Translations under genes and position numbers: made by a program | The notes under the pieces: model-generated | What the model saw: the letters and a program-made list of their open reading frames with translations, nothing else | The model's database searches: none | Told to the model about the DNA's origin: nothing | Source of the DNA: a virus | Length of the DNA stretch: 64,000 nt | IMG/VR virus record: IMGVR_UViG_3300027759_006101 | Location: 186,001-250,000 of that record | Strand: one strand, 5' to 3' | In this document: positions 7,357 through 15,842 of the stretch, one piece after another | Position numbering within the stretch: position 1 is the first letter of the stretch | How the letters are laid out: each line of letters opens with the position of its first letter

Positions 7357-7390
7357 AAAAATCCCTCGAATCTTTAATCGGGGGATTTTT
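7357..7390. terminator. Bidirectional intrinsic terminator
   Basis: AAAAATCCC (7357-7365) pairs with GGGATTTTT (7382-7390) between the convergent genes ending at 7352 and 7390. The loop carries a CTCGAA copy. Confidence 0.85.
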
Positions 7391-9150
7391 TATTTAATTA
7401 TTTGTTTTATTTTATATGCTGCTTTTGTATATATGCCTGGGTTTACAGTTTCAGGAGTGGATGTGTAATTTGGCACGTATTGTTCTGAGAGTAATCTTAA
7501 AACAAAATCCTGAAATTGTTCTTCAAAATCAGCTGCCTTACGTCTTGCAAAAAAGGGAATTCTTTTAATTGGTATTGAGAAATAATTTGCAAAGTTGTTT
7601 TTAATTTGATCAGAAACAATTTTATTTGTAATATCCATCTCTGTGTTTGGTCTTGCGTAATAATGATCACTTCCATCAAATTCTAAAATATATTGAATTC
7701 TTTTACTACTGTCTAAAACAACAGCATCAAAAGAATATGATAGTGGATCAAAATTATTATTATTCAAAAAGATAGAATAAGAATCTGCAAAACCATCTTT
7801 ATTAGGTGTGTAAGTTGTACATTTCCATTTAGTGCAGGATCTCATTTCATCATTTGCAGTTTCTGCACACTCTAGCTCAAACTCATATAATTTTTTATCT
7901 TCGAAATCTGGATCTTCAGGTGTAAGATTTTTTCTATACGACCAGCCATCTTTTACTTCTGGGATTTTTTCAAATTCAGTGTTAGATAAATTGAAGCAAT
8001 GGATAGTTTTTCCATTTCTTTCGATTACTGTTTTATGTGATTTTATGCTACTAAAGAGATAAGTAAAAATGTCTTTGTTTCTATCTTTTTTGATTTGTGT
8101 TTCAACAAACTCTTCGAATCTGGGATCGAGTTTACATAGAAATCCTTGCTTAAAAAATAAATTTTGTGGAAGTATATTTTGAGTAAGATTGGTTTGTTGA
8201 ATGTTAAAAAAAACTTTATCACCAAGACTTGATGTTGGCTCTCTTTTATCAATGATCAATTCTTCGTAAACAGTTTTTAAATCACTATTAAATGGATCTC
8301 TTAATTGTCTGAGTGATAATATATGATAATTTTCATTGTTGAAATTATATATTGATATTTCTTTATTATTGATATCTATAATTTTATCATATTTTTGTTC
8401 TACAGATATTTTATATGTTCTTTCAGTAATGTCTTTTGGTAGTGTTCTTAGGAAACTTTCCCAAGCAATAGGATTTTCTCTGAATGATAAAACTTTTGGA
8501 TTCATTTCATTCCTAAAGATATTTAATTGTTGTTTGTCTAGAGCATTAAGATTGCTTTTAGATTTTAATTGATACCACACATCATTAAAATAATATTGTT
8601 TTGGCAAACCTTCATATACTGTTTCAGAAAATCTATTTGATATTATATTTTTATTTTTCATATCTCTTAAAATATTTAAGAATGTTTGAGCATCAGGAGT
8701 TATAAAGTCAATTCTGTATTTATTATTTATTTCATAATCAGGATAACGTATATTTTTATTGTTTTTTCTAATAAAAGGTATAGGTTGCACTCCGAGTTGT
8801 GCATATGCATTTTGTATTATATCTAAATTTGGAAGATCTTTTAATAAGGGTTTTCCAATTCTTAGTATTAAAGTATTATTTTGTCCAGGTTCTGTGTTTA
8901 TATCAGCAAAATAATGTGGTGAAGAAGAATAAAATTGTGTAAGTTGAGTTGCTTTTTCTTGAGATAATCTTTCAATAAAAATTTGTTTACTTGCAAATTT
9001 AGTTTTTGATAGTAAAGTTATGTGATCTTTTGTATCTTTTAATAAATTGTTAAATTCTTCTGGGGATAGATCATTGACTGAAATAGGAGCTGGCATATCG
9101 TATTGAACGATTTTGCTTTTTGGCATTCTTATCTTGATTCTATAATACAT
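7390..9150 (-). CDS. Large protein with C-terminal PD-(D/E)XK nuclease-like segment
   Basis: A 586-residue protein. The first ~400 residues match nothing I know. Around residues 475-545 it has SYSFDAVVLDSSKRIQYILE followed by FDGSDHYYAR, then an Asp/Lys-containing helix and IPIKRIPFFARRKA. A strand ending in Asp, then an I-L-E-F-D-G-x-x-H-Y strand and a later K-R-I-P strand, is the pattern of Vsr-like or DUF2726-like PD-(D/E)XK nucleases. It starts MYYRIKI, which loosely recalls the MWYR starts seen later. The gene is a single minus-strand unit between two plus-strand tagged genes. Nuclease activity is an inference. Confidence 0.55.
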   Translation of the reverse strand: MYYRIKIRMPKSKIVQYDMPAPISVNDLSPEEFNNLLKDTKDHITLLSKTKFASKQIFIERLSQEKATQLTQFYSSSPHYFADINTEPGQNNTLILRIGKPLLKDLPNLDIIQNAYAQLGVQPIPFIRKNNKNIRYPDYEINNKYRIDFITPDAQTFLNILRDMKNKNIISNRFSETVYEGLPKQYYFNDVWYQLKSKSNLNALDKQQLNIFRNEMNPKVLSFRENPIAWESFLRTLPKDITERTYKISVEQKYDKIIDINNKEISIYNFNNENYHILSLRQLRDPFNSDLKTVYEELIIDKREPTSSLGDKVFFNIQQTNLTQNILPQNLFFKQGFLCKLDPRFEEFVETQIKKDRNKDIFTYLFSSIKSHKTVIERNGKTIHCFNLSNTEFEKIPEVKDGWSYRKNLTPEDPDFEDKKLYEFELECAETANDEMRSCTKWKCTTYTPNKDGFADSYSIFLNNNNFDPLSYSFDAVVLDSSKRIQYILEFDGSDHYYARPNTEMDITNKIVSDQIKNNFANYFSIPIKRIPFFARRKAADFEEQFQDFVLRLLSEQYVPNYTSTPETVNPGIYTKAAYKIKQIIK

Positions 9151-9217
9151 TTCATAAGTTTTATACGTTATGATGTACTGCTATCCCTCGAAAAAGTGGG
9201 AGATTTTTCTTTTTAAG

Positions 9218-9223
9218 TAGAAT
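9218..9223 (+). promoter_or_regulatory. Candidate -10 box TAGAAT
   Basis: It lies 9 nt before the start at 9233, in the same sequence context as the box at 6753. No Shine-Dalgarno sequence is visible between it and the start. Confidence 0.5.
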
Positions 9224-9232
9224 AAATATAGT

Positions 9233-10294
9233 ATGGAAAACTTTATTTATTTAGCTGAACATTTTGACAATTGTGGTGATTACGAGCTTTCAGACAAACT
9301 ATTTAAAATAGCGCAATTAAGTACAGTCCTTCCAAATAATTCCAAAGGAATTCCAAAATATTTAAAAGCCTTAAATCCTATGATGGGAATAGCTTTATCT
9401 CCCGAAGGTTTAGCTATTGAAAAAAAAGTTATAGATGAAGCTCAAGCTAATCCAGTTTATCAGGGAGCTAGTAAAGTTCAAGAATTATCAGAACAAGTTA
9501 AATCTCCTGTAAGTAATGCAAAAACAATTGCTTCAATTGGAAACTTAACAGGTTGGTTTACTAAAAATATTCCCTCAATGATAAAAACATTAGATGCTGC
9601 TGAACAAAAGCTTGATGTGTTTAGTAAGTATCCACTTGCACAAAAAGTTTTTCAAACTTTAGACATTGTAAATCTTATCAAAGATTCAGTTGAATTTTTA
9701 ACAAATATTTATAAGTCGGGATTTAATGCAATGTATAAAAATGACCCAGGCGGAGTAACAAAATATTTAGCTAGGATCGTTAGTACTTTTACAAATCCAA
9801 ACTTGACAAAATATTTTCCTCCTATATTGCCATTACAACCACAATTGATGGCTTTAAATACATTAAGTTCGGGAATGGGTTTAATGGTTAGTGGAGCAGA
9901 ATCCCTTGGAACATTTTATGGAAATATGGAAAATAAAGGTAGTAATAGAATAGAACAAATTCCACAAGCACAAGCATATACTAGCCAAGGAATGAAAGCT
10001 AAAGGTGCCACGATGCCATTAGATGAATTAGCGCTAAAGTATGGTGAAGTTTATAATGTTTTGTTAGATTATGTAAATAAAAAAGCCACAGTTCCAGAAA
10101 TGATTACAAAACTTGGCAATGAGCCTGGAAGAATGGCTTTGATGAGTGCTCACATTGCTCAAGGTATTCTTCCGCCAGCAAATGGACAGTATCAAATTTC
10201 CAGCTACAAGAGAGCCCGTGATCAAGCTCAAAAACAAAATCAAAAGAATTATGTTTACAGTCCTGGATCTGGAGGAATGGGATATTCAAGATAA
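9233..10294 (+). CDS. Tagged hypothetical (probable virion) protein
   Basis: A 353-residue protein. Residues 1-28 form the shared N-terminal segment ending SDKLFKIAQL. The rest is mostly helical with moderately hydrophobic stretches (PNLTKYFPPILPLQPQLMAL, MGLMVSGAESLGTFYG) and a Gln/Lys/Gly-rich tail ending GSGGMGYSR. No domain is recognised. The amphipathic helices and tag suit a structural or ejected protein, but that is an inference. Confidence 0.65.
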   Translation: MENFIYLAEHFDNCGDYELSDKLFKIAQLSTVLPNNSKGIPKYLKALNPMMGIALSPEGLAIEKKVIDEAQANPVYQGASKVQELSEQVKSPVSNAKTIASIGNLTGWFTKNIPSMIKTLDAAEQKLDVFSKYPLAQKVFQTLDIVNLIKDSVEFLTNIYKSGFNAMYKNDPGGVTKYLARIVSTFTNPNLTKYFPPILPLQPQLMALNTLSSGMGLMVSGAESLGTFYGNMENKGSNRIEQIPQAQAYTSQGMKAKGATMPLDELALKYGEVYNVLLDYVNKKATVPEMITKLGNEPGRMALMSAHIAQGILPPANGQYQISSYKRARDQAQKQNQKNYVYSPGSGGMGYSR

Positions 10295-10912
10295 TTAGTT
10301 GTCTTGTAGTCTTTTTCTTCGATTAGTCAGTGTCTCATCTTCATAGCACCAGTATTTAGGGCCTTGAATTTCTTTTTGAGAAATAAGTCCTGTTTTTCTT
10401 GCAGCTTCTGTTAGGGTAAGTACTTGAGAATTAAATAAAACTGTATTTTCTGAAAATACAGTGCAAGTAATTTCTTCATTTTTACAAAAGTAAAGTACAG
10501 AGCCTAGTGGGATATAAGCTTTCGAAAAAGTAAAATTAGCTTCTCTTTTCCTTGCAACTTTTTCTATTTCTTTAAGTTCATCTGGTTCAATGTATGTATT
10601 TTCTTCTGGAGTAACATCTACAGGATTTGCCAAAGAAAGTGCTGTTTTAACTTGTTCTGGATCCACGTTAAAAAATTCACGTCTAGGATTGACTCTACTC
10701 GAATTAAATAATTTGTGAATAGTATCTTCAACTTTTTGTGCATTTTGGACTTTGCAAGCGTAATAAATTCCAAATGGATATGGAACTGATGTTGATGAGG
10801 ATAGTTCTTTGACTCTTTCCTTAACATCATTCTTTTCAGTAAATCCAATCTTATAAATATCTGGCATACCAATATTGCTTAAAATATAAACTATTCCTAA
10901 ATTTTCATTCAT
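10295..10912 (-). CDS. GIY-YIG nuclease-like protein (T5orf172 type)
   Basis: A 205-residue protein starting with VYILSNIGMPDIYKIGFTEK, the T5orf172 variant of the GIY-YIG fold. An Arg/Leu helix (DVKERVKELSSSTSVPYPF) and ARKVED-like elements with EFFNVDPEQV follow. The C-terminal ~70 residues (PLGSVLYF, then LTEAARKTG and YWCYEDETLTNRRKRL) match the small companion domain often attached to this nuclease in phages. Such proteins may cleave DNA or act in host exclusion; the actual role here is unknown. It is convergent with the gene at 9233, with the stop codons adjacent. Confidence 0.75.
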   Translation of the reverse strand: MNENLGIVYILSNIGMPDIYKIGFTEKNDVKERVKELSSSTSVPYPFGIYYACKVQNAQKVEDTIHKLFNSSRVNPRREFFNVDPEQVKTALSLANPVDVTPEENTYIEPDELKEIEKVARKREANFTFSKAYIPLGSVLYFCKNEEITCTVFSENTVLFNSQVLTLTEAARKTGLISQKEIQGPKYWCYEDETLTNRRKRLQDN

Positions 10913-10947
10913 AAAAAGATTATACGTTTAGGTAATAATATTTGAAT

Positions 10948-11424
10948 TTACATTTCAGATAAATGTTTCATTCCGTATCCCACCCAGTTTACAAAGTCTT
11001 CAATAGTAAATACTTTGATAATCTTTTTGCTATTGGGGTCAAGATACTTTTTATTATTTGCAGCTGTCCTAATCCACTCGAAAGCTTTAGGTTTATATCC
11101 TCCGCCATCTAGTATGATTATGATTTCGTCTTCTGCCCATACTTCTGCAGCATTTTGTAGTAAGTATGGGAATTTTTCATCTACACTTCCAGATACACTT
11201 TGCCATTTACATTCAATTCTTATTTTTCTGTCATCAAAGCAGATTAAAAATTCTGTACGGCATTTGCTTCCATAGATTGAGATGTATGGAATGTGTTTAA
11301 TGATAGTGCGTTCTGTATCATTGTTTTTGATATAATCTGCGTAAGAAATTTCTCGAAACTTGTTGCTGATAAAGAAATCATAAACAAATCTTTCTAATTG
11401 TTTTCCGCTTTTTGTATCTGGCAT
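10948..11424 (-). CDS. PD-(D/E)XK endonuclease-like protein paired with Dam
   Basis: A 158-residue protein (from MPDTKSGKQL). Residues around CRTEFLICFDDRKIRIECKW give an Asp followed by E-x-K on successive strands, the active-site pattern of PD-(D/E)XK nucleases, and QSVSGSVDEKFPYLL follows. The start at 11424 is chosen because it lies 1 nt after the Dam stop with AAAGG upstream; the longer frame would overlap Dam. Directly downstream of an adenine methylase, it could be the restriction half of a type II-like pair. Confidence 0.6.
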   Translation of the reverse strand: MPDTKSGKQLERFVYDFFISNKFREISYADYIKNNDTERTIIKHIPYISIYGSKCRTEFLICFDDRKIRIECKWQSVSGSVDEKFPYLLQNAAEVWAEDEIIIILDGGGYKPKAFEWIRTAANNKKYLDPNSKKIIKVFTIEDFVNWVGYGMKHLSEM

Positions 11425-11425
11425 A

Positions 11426-12235
11426 TTATTTACCTTTATATATTGCAAGCAATTCAGGAGCGTTCTTCCTATTTTCTGCTTTACTTGCTATAGTTCTCTT
11501 AACGTCAAAAGAAATTATATCATCTGCGTCTTTATATATATCTCGAATATCTTTTGTATCGTGATTTGATATTACAACAGTGCAAGAACGTTCTTTAGAA
11601 TATTGTATTGCTAAATCTCTTAATTGCAAGTGTTCTTTGATAGAAAAATCGTTTGTAGAGTATTTACTAAAATCAGCAGTATCAGTAAGTGGTAAGTATG
11701 GTGGGTCGCAATAAATTACTGTATTTTCATCTGCTTGTTTGAAAAGTTCAGAAAAATCTTCATTAAGGAATACAAAATTATTTTTAGTATAATCATGGAA
11801 TTCAATAATTTCTTTCTCTGGAAAATAAGGTGCTTTAAATTTGCCAAAAGGCACGTTAAACTTACCTTTACTATTGTATCTACATAATCCATTGAAGCAG
11901 TGTCTATTTAGATATAAAAACAGTGCAGATTTGAGATTTTTATCAGGGGTGTTATTATATAGTTCACGTAATTCATAAAATCTTGTTTCTTCATTACCAT
12001 TTAGGAAAAAGTCTTGCGCTAATTTTATAAACTCTGTGGGATTTTTTTGAATTAGCTGATACATATTAATCATATCAGCATTAATGTCATTACAAATATA
12101 TTTTTTAAAATTTGTATTTAGTGAAACAGCGCAACTTCCAGCAAAAGGTTCAATTAATGTTTCGCCAACAAGGCAAGGAGCAATTTTCTCAATGATGGAA
12201 GATTTATTTCCAGCCCATTTCATAAACGTTTTCAT
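11426..12235 (-). CDS. dam: DNA adenine methylase (Dam/D12 class)
   Basis: A 269-residue N6-adenine methyltransferase. Motifs in order: KWAGNKS (6-12), EPFAGS SAM-binding loop (29-34), CRYNSKGKFNVPFG recognition segment (118-131) and the catalytic DPPY (177-180). The arrangement is that of E. coli and T4 Dam, which methylate GATC. Phage copies protect the genome or alter regulation. GATC sites are present in the window, so they have not been purged. The gene is first in a two-gene unit with the nuclease-like protein. Confidence 0.9.
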   Translation of the reverse strand: MKTFMKWAGNKSSIIEKIAPCLVGETLIEPFAGSCAVSLNTNFKKYICNDINADMINMYQLIQKNPTEFIKLAQDFFLNGNEETRFYELRELYNNTPDKNLKSALFLYLNRHCFNGLCRYNSKGKFNVPFGKFKAPYFPEKEIIEFHDYTKNNFVFLNEDFSELFKQADENTVIYCDPPYLPLTDTADFSKYSTNDFSIKEHLQLRDLAIQYSKERSCTVVISNHDTKDIRDIYKDADDIISFDVKRTIASKAENRKNAPELLAIYKGK

Positions 12236-12254
12236 AGGGCTATTATATCACAAA

Positions 12255-12282
12255 AAAATCCCCTCATTTCTGGGGGGATTTT
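12255..12282 (-). terminator. Intrinsic terminator
   Basis: AAAATCCCC pairs with GGGGATTTT. It lies after the stop of the gene at 12288 and before the dam start, on the minus strand. Confidence 0.8.
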
Positions 12283-12287
12283 ATTAT

Positions 12288-12746
12288 CTAGAAATCTGAG
12301 TCTTTATCAAAGTATCCTTTCTTGTCATCACCATACATATCTTCATCGTCTTCTGGTGATTCATAGTCGAATTCATCTTCTTCAGGTCCCATATCGAAAT
12401 CATCTTCCATATCTTCGGCATATTCATCATCTTCATCAAATGACATTTCTGATGCTCTGCCAGATTCTTGATTTAGGATATTCATAATAGAAGAAATATC
12501 CTCGTCATTAAGATCGCCTTCAGAATGTGCCTTCATAAGAGAATCAATAAGTGTGTCAAATTCATCTGTTTTAGCATCCAAATCATCTGAAGCTTCGTCA
12601 TCTGGATTGTATACCATAGGATCGAATTTATCGTCCATCATATCTTCGGCTATTTTTGTCAAAGAGTTTGCTTCGCCGTGAAGTTTAGAATTGTCAAGAA
12701 GGTTTGCAATCTTGATTAATTCTTTAGTAATTATCAATCTGTTCAT
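12288..12746 (-). CDS. Tagged, highly acidic protein
   Basis: A 152-residue protein. Residues 9-34 carry the N-terminal segment (LIKIANLLDNSKLHGEANSL, then TKIAEDM). The remaining two thirds are extremely rich in Asp and Glu (runs such as DEDDEYAEDMEDDFDMGPEE), giving a strongly negative tail. Such tails are seen in DNA mimics, scaffold proteins and chaperone-like virion proteins. No specific function is claimed. It is divergent from the glycosyltransferase gene. Confidence 0.65.
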   Translation of the reverse strand: MNRLIITKELIKIANLLDNSKLHGEANSLTKIAEDMMDDKFDPMVYNPDDEASDDLDAKTDEFDTLIDSLMKAHSEGDLNDEDISSIMNILNQESGRASEMSFDEDDEYAEDMEDDFDMGPEEDEFDYESPEDDEDMYGDDKKGYFDKDSDF

Positions 12747-12833
12747 AAAAACTTTTTCCTTATTCGGATTTATAATTTATTTTTACAAGTAAGAAATGTT
12801 TTTTCCTGGCATTCAAAATAAAATACAAACTTG

Positions 12834-12839
12834 TATAAT
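12834..12839 (+). promoter_or_regulatory. -10 box TATAAT, leaderless arrangement
   Basis: TATAAT ends 6 nt before the ATG at 12846, so transcription would begin at or next to the start codon. A longer frame starting TTG at 12831 would overlap this box and is unlikely. Confidence 0.6.
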
Positions 12840-12845
12840 AAGAAT

Positions 12846-13595
12846 ATGAAATTCAATACTAATCTTTCTGCTCCTGTGGCAAGTCCTGTAATTGGTGCGC
12901 CTGTAAGAAAACCAGTAGTAGTTTGTTGTATTCCCGGAAAAGAATTTACCCCTGGTTTTTTTGATTCTTGGACAAAGCTTACACTTGCTACTTCTCGTGG
13001 TCTTCCTTTTGACATCATTGTTTCACGACATTATTCTCCTGTAATTTTTCACTGTAGAGCAAACTTACTAGGTGCTGACAACAGAGCAGGTGTTCATCAA
13101 ATTCCATTCCAAGGAAAAATTGATTACGATTACATTATGTGGTTTGACTCAGATATCGTTTTTGAGCCTGAGCAAGTATTACAGCTTTTCACAAAAATGC
13201 AAAGAGATCGTTCGTTGGAAGTTCTTTGTGGAATTTATCTTACTACTTCTGGCACTCACTCTACCATTGTCAAGGATTGGGATTTGGATTTCTTCTTAAA
13301 GACGGGTATGTTCCCATTCTTAAGTCCAGCAGATTTAAAGAACATTGCAAGCGAATCACCAAAGAAGCTTGCTGAAGTATTCTACGCAGGTATGGGCTTT
13401 ATGATGTGTCGAAAAGGCGCATTGGAGAAAGTTACATATCCTTGGTTCGAGCCAGCAATGCACGAAATTGATATCAGTCGTGATTTTTCATCAGAAGACG
13501 TTTCATTATGTTGGAAGTGGAAGGATGCTGGAGTCAAGGTTTGGGTTGATCCTGAAGTTATTGTCGGACACGAAAAACAAATTATCATCAGATAG
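12846..13595 (+). CDS. GT-A fold glycosyltransferase-like protein
   Basis: A 249-residue protein. VVVCCIPGKEFTPGFFDSW begins the nucleotide-binding half, and YIMWFDSDIVFEP contains the D-x-D metal and sugar-nucleotide motif of GT-A glycosyltransferases. FYAGMGFMMCRKGALEKV and SSEDVSLCWKWKDAG follow, as in phage glycan-type transferases. The E-D-x-x-x-C-W motif is the usual acceptor-side acid region. It may decorate DNA, virion proteins or host surface; nothing decides between these. A strong terminator follows. Confidence 0.7.
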   Translation: MKFNTNLSAPVASPVIGAPVRKPVVVCCIPGKEFTPGFFDSWTKLTLATSRGLPFDIIVSRHYSPVIFHCRANLLGADNRAGVHQIPFQGKIDYDYIMWFDSDIVFEPEQVLQLFTKMQRDRSLEVLCGIYLTTSGTHSTIVKDWDLDFFLKTGMFPFLSPADLKNIASESPKKLAEVFYAGMGFMMCRKGALEKVTYPWFEPAMHEIDISRDFSSEDVSLCWKWKDAGVKVWVDPEVIVGHEKQIIIR

Positions 13596-13596
13596 T

Positions 13597-13627
13597 AAAA
13601 AAGGTCTCTTTCGAGACCTTTTTTTAT
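13597..13627. terminator. Bidirectional intrinsic terminator
   Basis: AAGGTCTC (13601-13608) pairs with GAGACCTT (13613-13620), with A- and T-runs outside, between convergent genes. Confidence 0.85.
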
Positions 13628-13893
13628 TTGTAAAACTTTTCCAATTTATTTTCTAACTGAGCAAACTTTATAAAATATGGAACAAGTGAAGATAGTAATT
13701 CTGTTATCTCATTGATATTTTCTAATTTATCTTTTGATTCATTGTCTGTGTCAATCAAATTTTCAGAAACAACGTGCATCTTGAATTCTTCTGCTTTAGA
13801 TAATACAGGAGAGAAATGCTCGATAAAACTAATGAAAGAGCCTAATAATTCTTGATGTAAAACTTTATCTATTTCAATGCCAACATTTTTCAT
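13624..13893 (-). CDS. Hypothetical protein
   Basis: An 89-residue acidic helical protein (FISFIEHFSPVLSKAEEFKM; ELLSSLVPYFIKFAQLENKL). It is last in a chain of minus-strand genes from 15841. It overlaps the previous gene by 4 nt. No domain is recognised. Confidence 0.6.
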   Translation of the reverse strand: MKNVGIEIDKVLHQELLGSFISFIEHFSPVLSKAEEFKMHVVSENLIDTDNESKDKLENINEITELLSSLVPYFIKFAQLENKLEKFYK

Positions 13894-14348
13894 AACTTTG
13901 CCTCTAATATTTTAAAACTCATATCGTAGAAATCAGATAATAATTTTTTGTGCTGATTTTCATCTTCTAAAAAATTATGAGCCCAATGAACTGAAATAAT
14001 AGCATATTTATCATCAGTAAATCCCCAAGATACATTGATTCCATTAGTGTTGCATAATGGCAATGGGGTTATTTCGTCAATTTTGGGGTCTAAAGTATTA
14101 AATAACAATCCTAATAAGACAGGAATGCATTTTTTCTTAACAATAAATACAAAATAAGGCAGTGATTGTGAATTATCATCATGGTTATGTCCTTCACAAC
14201 TAAACAAAGTCCAGCACCAGGAAGATTTATTGATGTTTTTGATAGTTTCTTTGATGCTTGTATCTATAGAGCTGTCAGCATCAAAGTCGTATTCGCTTGG
14301 ATCATCAAATTTAATTTTGTTTAGAAAATCTTTAAGACTTGATTTCAT
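13890..14348 (-). CDS. Hypothetical protein with conserved-looking core
   Basis: A 152-residue protein. SSWCWTLFSCEGHNHDD in the centre, then VFIVKKKCIPVLLGLLFNTL and VSWGFTDDKYAIISVHWAH, give an alternating alpha/beta pattern. The Cys/His residues could bind metal. It resembles small phage proteins of unknown function. Four-nt overlaps on both sides imply co-translation with its neighbours. Confidence 0.6.
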   Translation of the reverse strand: MKSSLKDFLNKIKFDDPSEYDFDADSSIDTSIKETIKNINKSSWCWTLFSCEGHNHDDNSQSLPYFVFIVKKKCIPVLLGLLFNTLDPKIDEITPLPLCNTNGINVSWGFTDDKYAIISVHWAHNFLEDENQHKKLLSDFYDMSFKILEAKL

Positions 14349-14590
14349 AGGTTGATTGTATCGTCTTTTCTAAAATCTTGTTGTTTGTTAATTGCAACAA
14401 TCAATGAATCTTTAAAATAAATACCTGAGGTAGTAATTTCATGAACATCGATAGAGCATTCTCTATTATTATCTACAAAATCATCACGAAGATCATATAA
14501 TAGGAATTCCTTACCATTATAAATTACTGATAAATTTTCAAAATAAAGATCAATGAGTTTATCGATTGCAGAAACATCACATACTAACAT
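14345..14590 (-). CDS. Small hypothetical protein
   Basis: An 81-residue acidic protein beginning MLVCDVSAIDKLIDLYFENL. No domain is recognised. It is coupled to both neighbours: a 4-nt overlap downstream and a TAATG junction upstream. Confidence 0.6.
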   Translation of the reverse strand: MLVCDVSAIDKLIDLYFENLSVIYNGKEFLLYDLRDDFVDNNRECSIDVHEITTSGIYFKDSLIVAINKQQDFRKDDTINL

Positions 14591-15177
14591 TATTGAGTGT
14601 ATCCTATATTTAATCTACGAATAAGATGGGTGAAATTATAATTGCGAACAAGATGGTAAAGAAAATAAGCCCGTCTACCAAAAGAAAACGCACGAAATTC
14701 GGATTCTGTTTTAAATACTTGTGTACCATCATCATATTGGCTTGGAGTTCTGATGCCGACTTTTGCCCATTCTTTTTGTTTGGTAAATCTACTCTCTATA
14801 ACAGACAAAAGAAAATCCCATTCTTCTTGGTTATATCTGTCATTTTCTGGCTCTAAAAACTCATCAAATTCAATCTTTTTATGAGAGAATGAGCTTTTAT
14901 GAATAACGACATAAATCTCTTGTTTATTAGCTTTTTCAACTGGTGGTAATTCTAGAGACCAGCCTATATATTTTGAAACACAATATTCAGGAGCAGAATG
15001 ATTTTTGACTCGCATTTGTCCTGTCTCTAAATTAATCATATGATCAATGCAATAATGATCGTGGAATTCAGGGACTGTATCAGAATCTGTCTCAAACGAT
15101 TCAACAAATTTGAATTCAGATTTGTATTTTTCTGTGCTTGGTACGTATCGCCAAAAAGAATGTTTGTATTTAGCCAT
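14590..15177 (-). CDS. Hypothetical protein
   Basis: A 195-residue protein rich in aromatic and charged residues (KHSFWRYVPSTEKYKSEFKF; EEWDFLLSVIESRFTKQKEW). The C-terminus is basic and aromatic (YFLYHLVRNYNFTHLIRRLN). No domain is recognised. It overlaps the upstream gene by 8 nt. Confidence 0.6.
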   Translation of the reverse strand: MAKYKHSFWRYVPSTEKYKSEFKFVESFETDSDTVPEFHDHYCIDHMINLETGQMRVKNHSAPEYCVSKYIGWSLELPPVEKANKQEIYVVIHKSSFSHKKIEFDEFLEPENDRYNQEEWDFLLSVIESRFTKQKEWAKVGIRTPSQYDDGTQVFKTESEFRAFSFGRRAYFLYHLVRNYNFTHLIRRLNIGYTQ

Positions 15178-15841
15178 TTTTTATAATCTTAAGTCTAGGT
15201 AGTGTTCCTATATTCTTGATTATATCATCATTATCAATACTGTCAATGCACTTACAAATGTCATAAGCCCATTTCGCTTTACGATTAATAAATTTATCTT
15301 CAATTGAAAAATAATAATTACTTTCAACTAAATTTCTTGCTAACAAACCAGCTGCAAATAAATCTGTTTCAAAATCATCTAAAGTGTTGTATTTTTTAAA
15401 AGATATTATATAAGAAAAATCTCCAACTAAGATTTTCCAATACAAAGTGCAAGCTATATTTATAATACGTAATTCATTTTCTGATAATTTGACATTAATA
15501 TTATTAATTCTTTTATTTTTCATAATTATGCCAGTATCAATAAATTTTTGCTTTACATCTACTAATAAAAAACCAAAATCTCCCAGTTGTAAAACATTTA
15601 ATAATTTGTTATTATAATGTTTTACTTGCATATCTGCTAAAAAATGATGAAGCTTAATCATTCTTGAGTCAAATATTTCTGGGAGATCGATTTTGTTTTC
15701 TAAATAAGTTTTTTTATTTTCTATGAATAATGATTCTATTCGGGTAAGTTCGCCTTTACTAATTGATTTCAAAATATCCAAAGATTTGGAAATAAGTTTG
15801 ATGTGAGCAATCTCAAATCTTATTTTGAAATCATACAACAT
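15170..15841 (-). CDS. Hypothetical helical protein
   Basis: A 223-residue, mostly alpha-helical, Lys/Ile-rich protein, with features such as LISKSLDILKSISKGELTRI near the start and AAGLLARNLVESNYYFSIED later. No motif of a known enzyme is seen. It lies 1 nt downstream of the gene at 15843 and begins the overlapping chain that ends at 13624. Confidence 0.6.
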   Translation of the reverse strand: MLYDFKIRFEIAHIKLISKSLDILKSISKGELTRIESLFIENKKTYLENKIDLPEIFDSRMIKLHHFLADMQVKHYNNKLLNVLQLGDFGFLLVDVKQKFIDTGIIMKNKRINNINVKLSENELRIINIACTLYWKILVGDFSYIISFKKYNTLDDFETDLFAAGLLARNLVESNYYFSIEDKFINRKAKWAYDICKCIDSIDNDDIIKNIGTLPRLKIIKNG

Positions 15842-15842
15842 A

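Larger units (their letters stand above)
74..7370 (+). repeat. Dispersed CTCGAA motif family (33 copies, all plus strand)
   Basis: Exact copies begin at 74, 614, 847, 964, 1229, 1574, 1672, 1934, 2095, 2160, 2964, 3292, 3412, 3598, 4296, 4432, 4799, 4952, 5021, 5383, 5401, 5547, 5563, 5658, 5908, 5950, 6320, 6357, 6528, 6727, 6952, 7300 and 7365. I saw no TTCGAG on the plus strand in this interval. Copies fall in all frames of genes on both strands and between genes, often as CTCGAAA. Further copies are at 9187, 10698, 11077, 11352 and 11542, then almost none. This is a DNA-level, orientation-biased oligomer and not a codon-usage effect. Confidence 0.8.

Noticed and set aside
74-7370. CRISPR array or tandem repeats explaining the CTCGAA copies
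   Set aside because: Copies are dispersed at irregular distances, lie inside genes and have no constant spacer length.
10295-10912. Homing endonuclease inside an intron or intein
   Set aside because: The GIY-YIG gene is free-standing between intact genes, with no split gene or intron structure visible.
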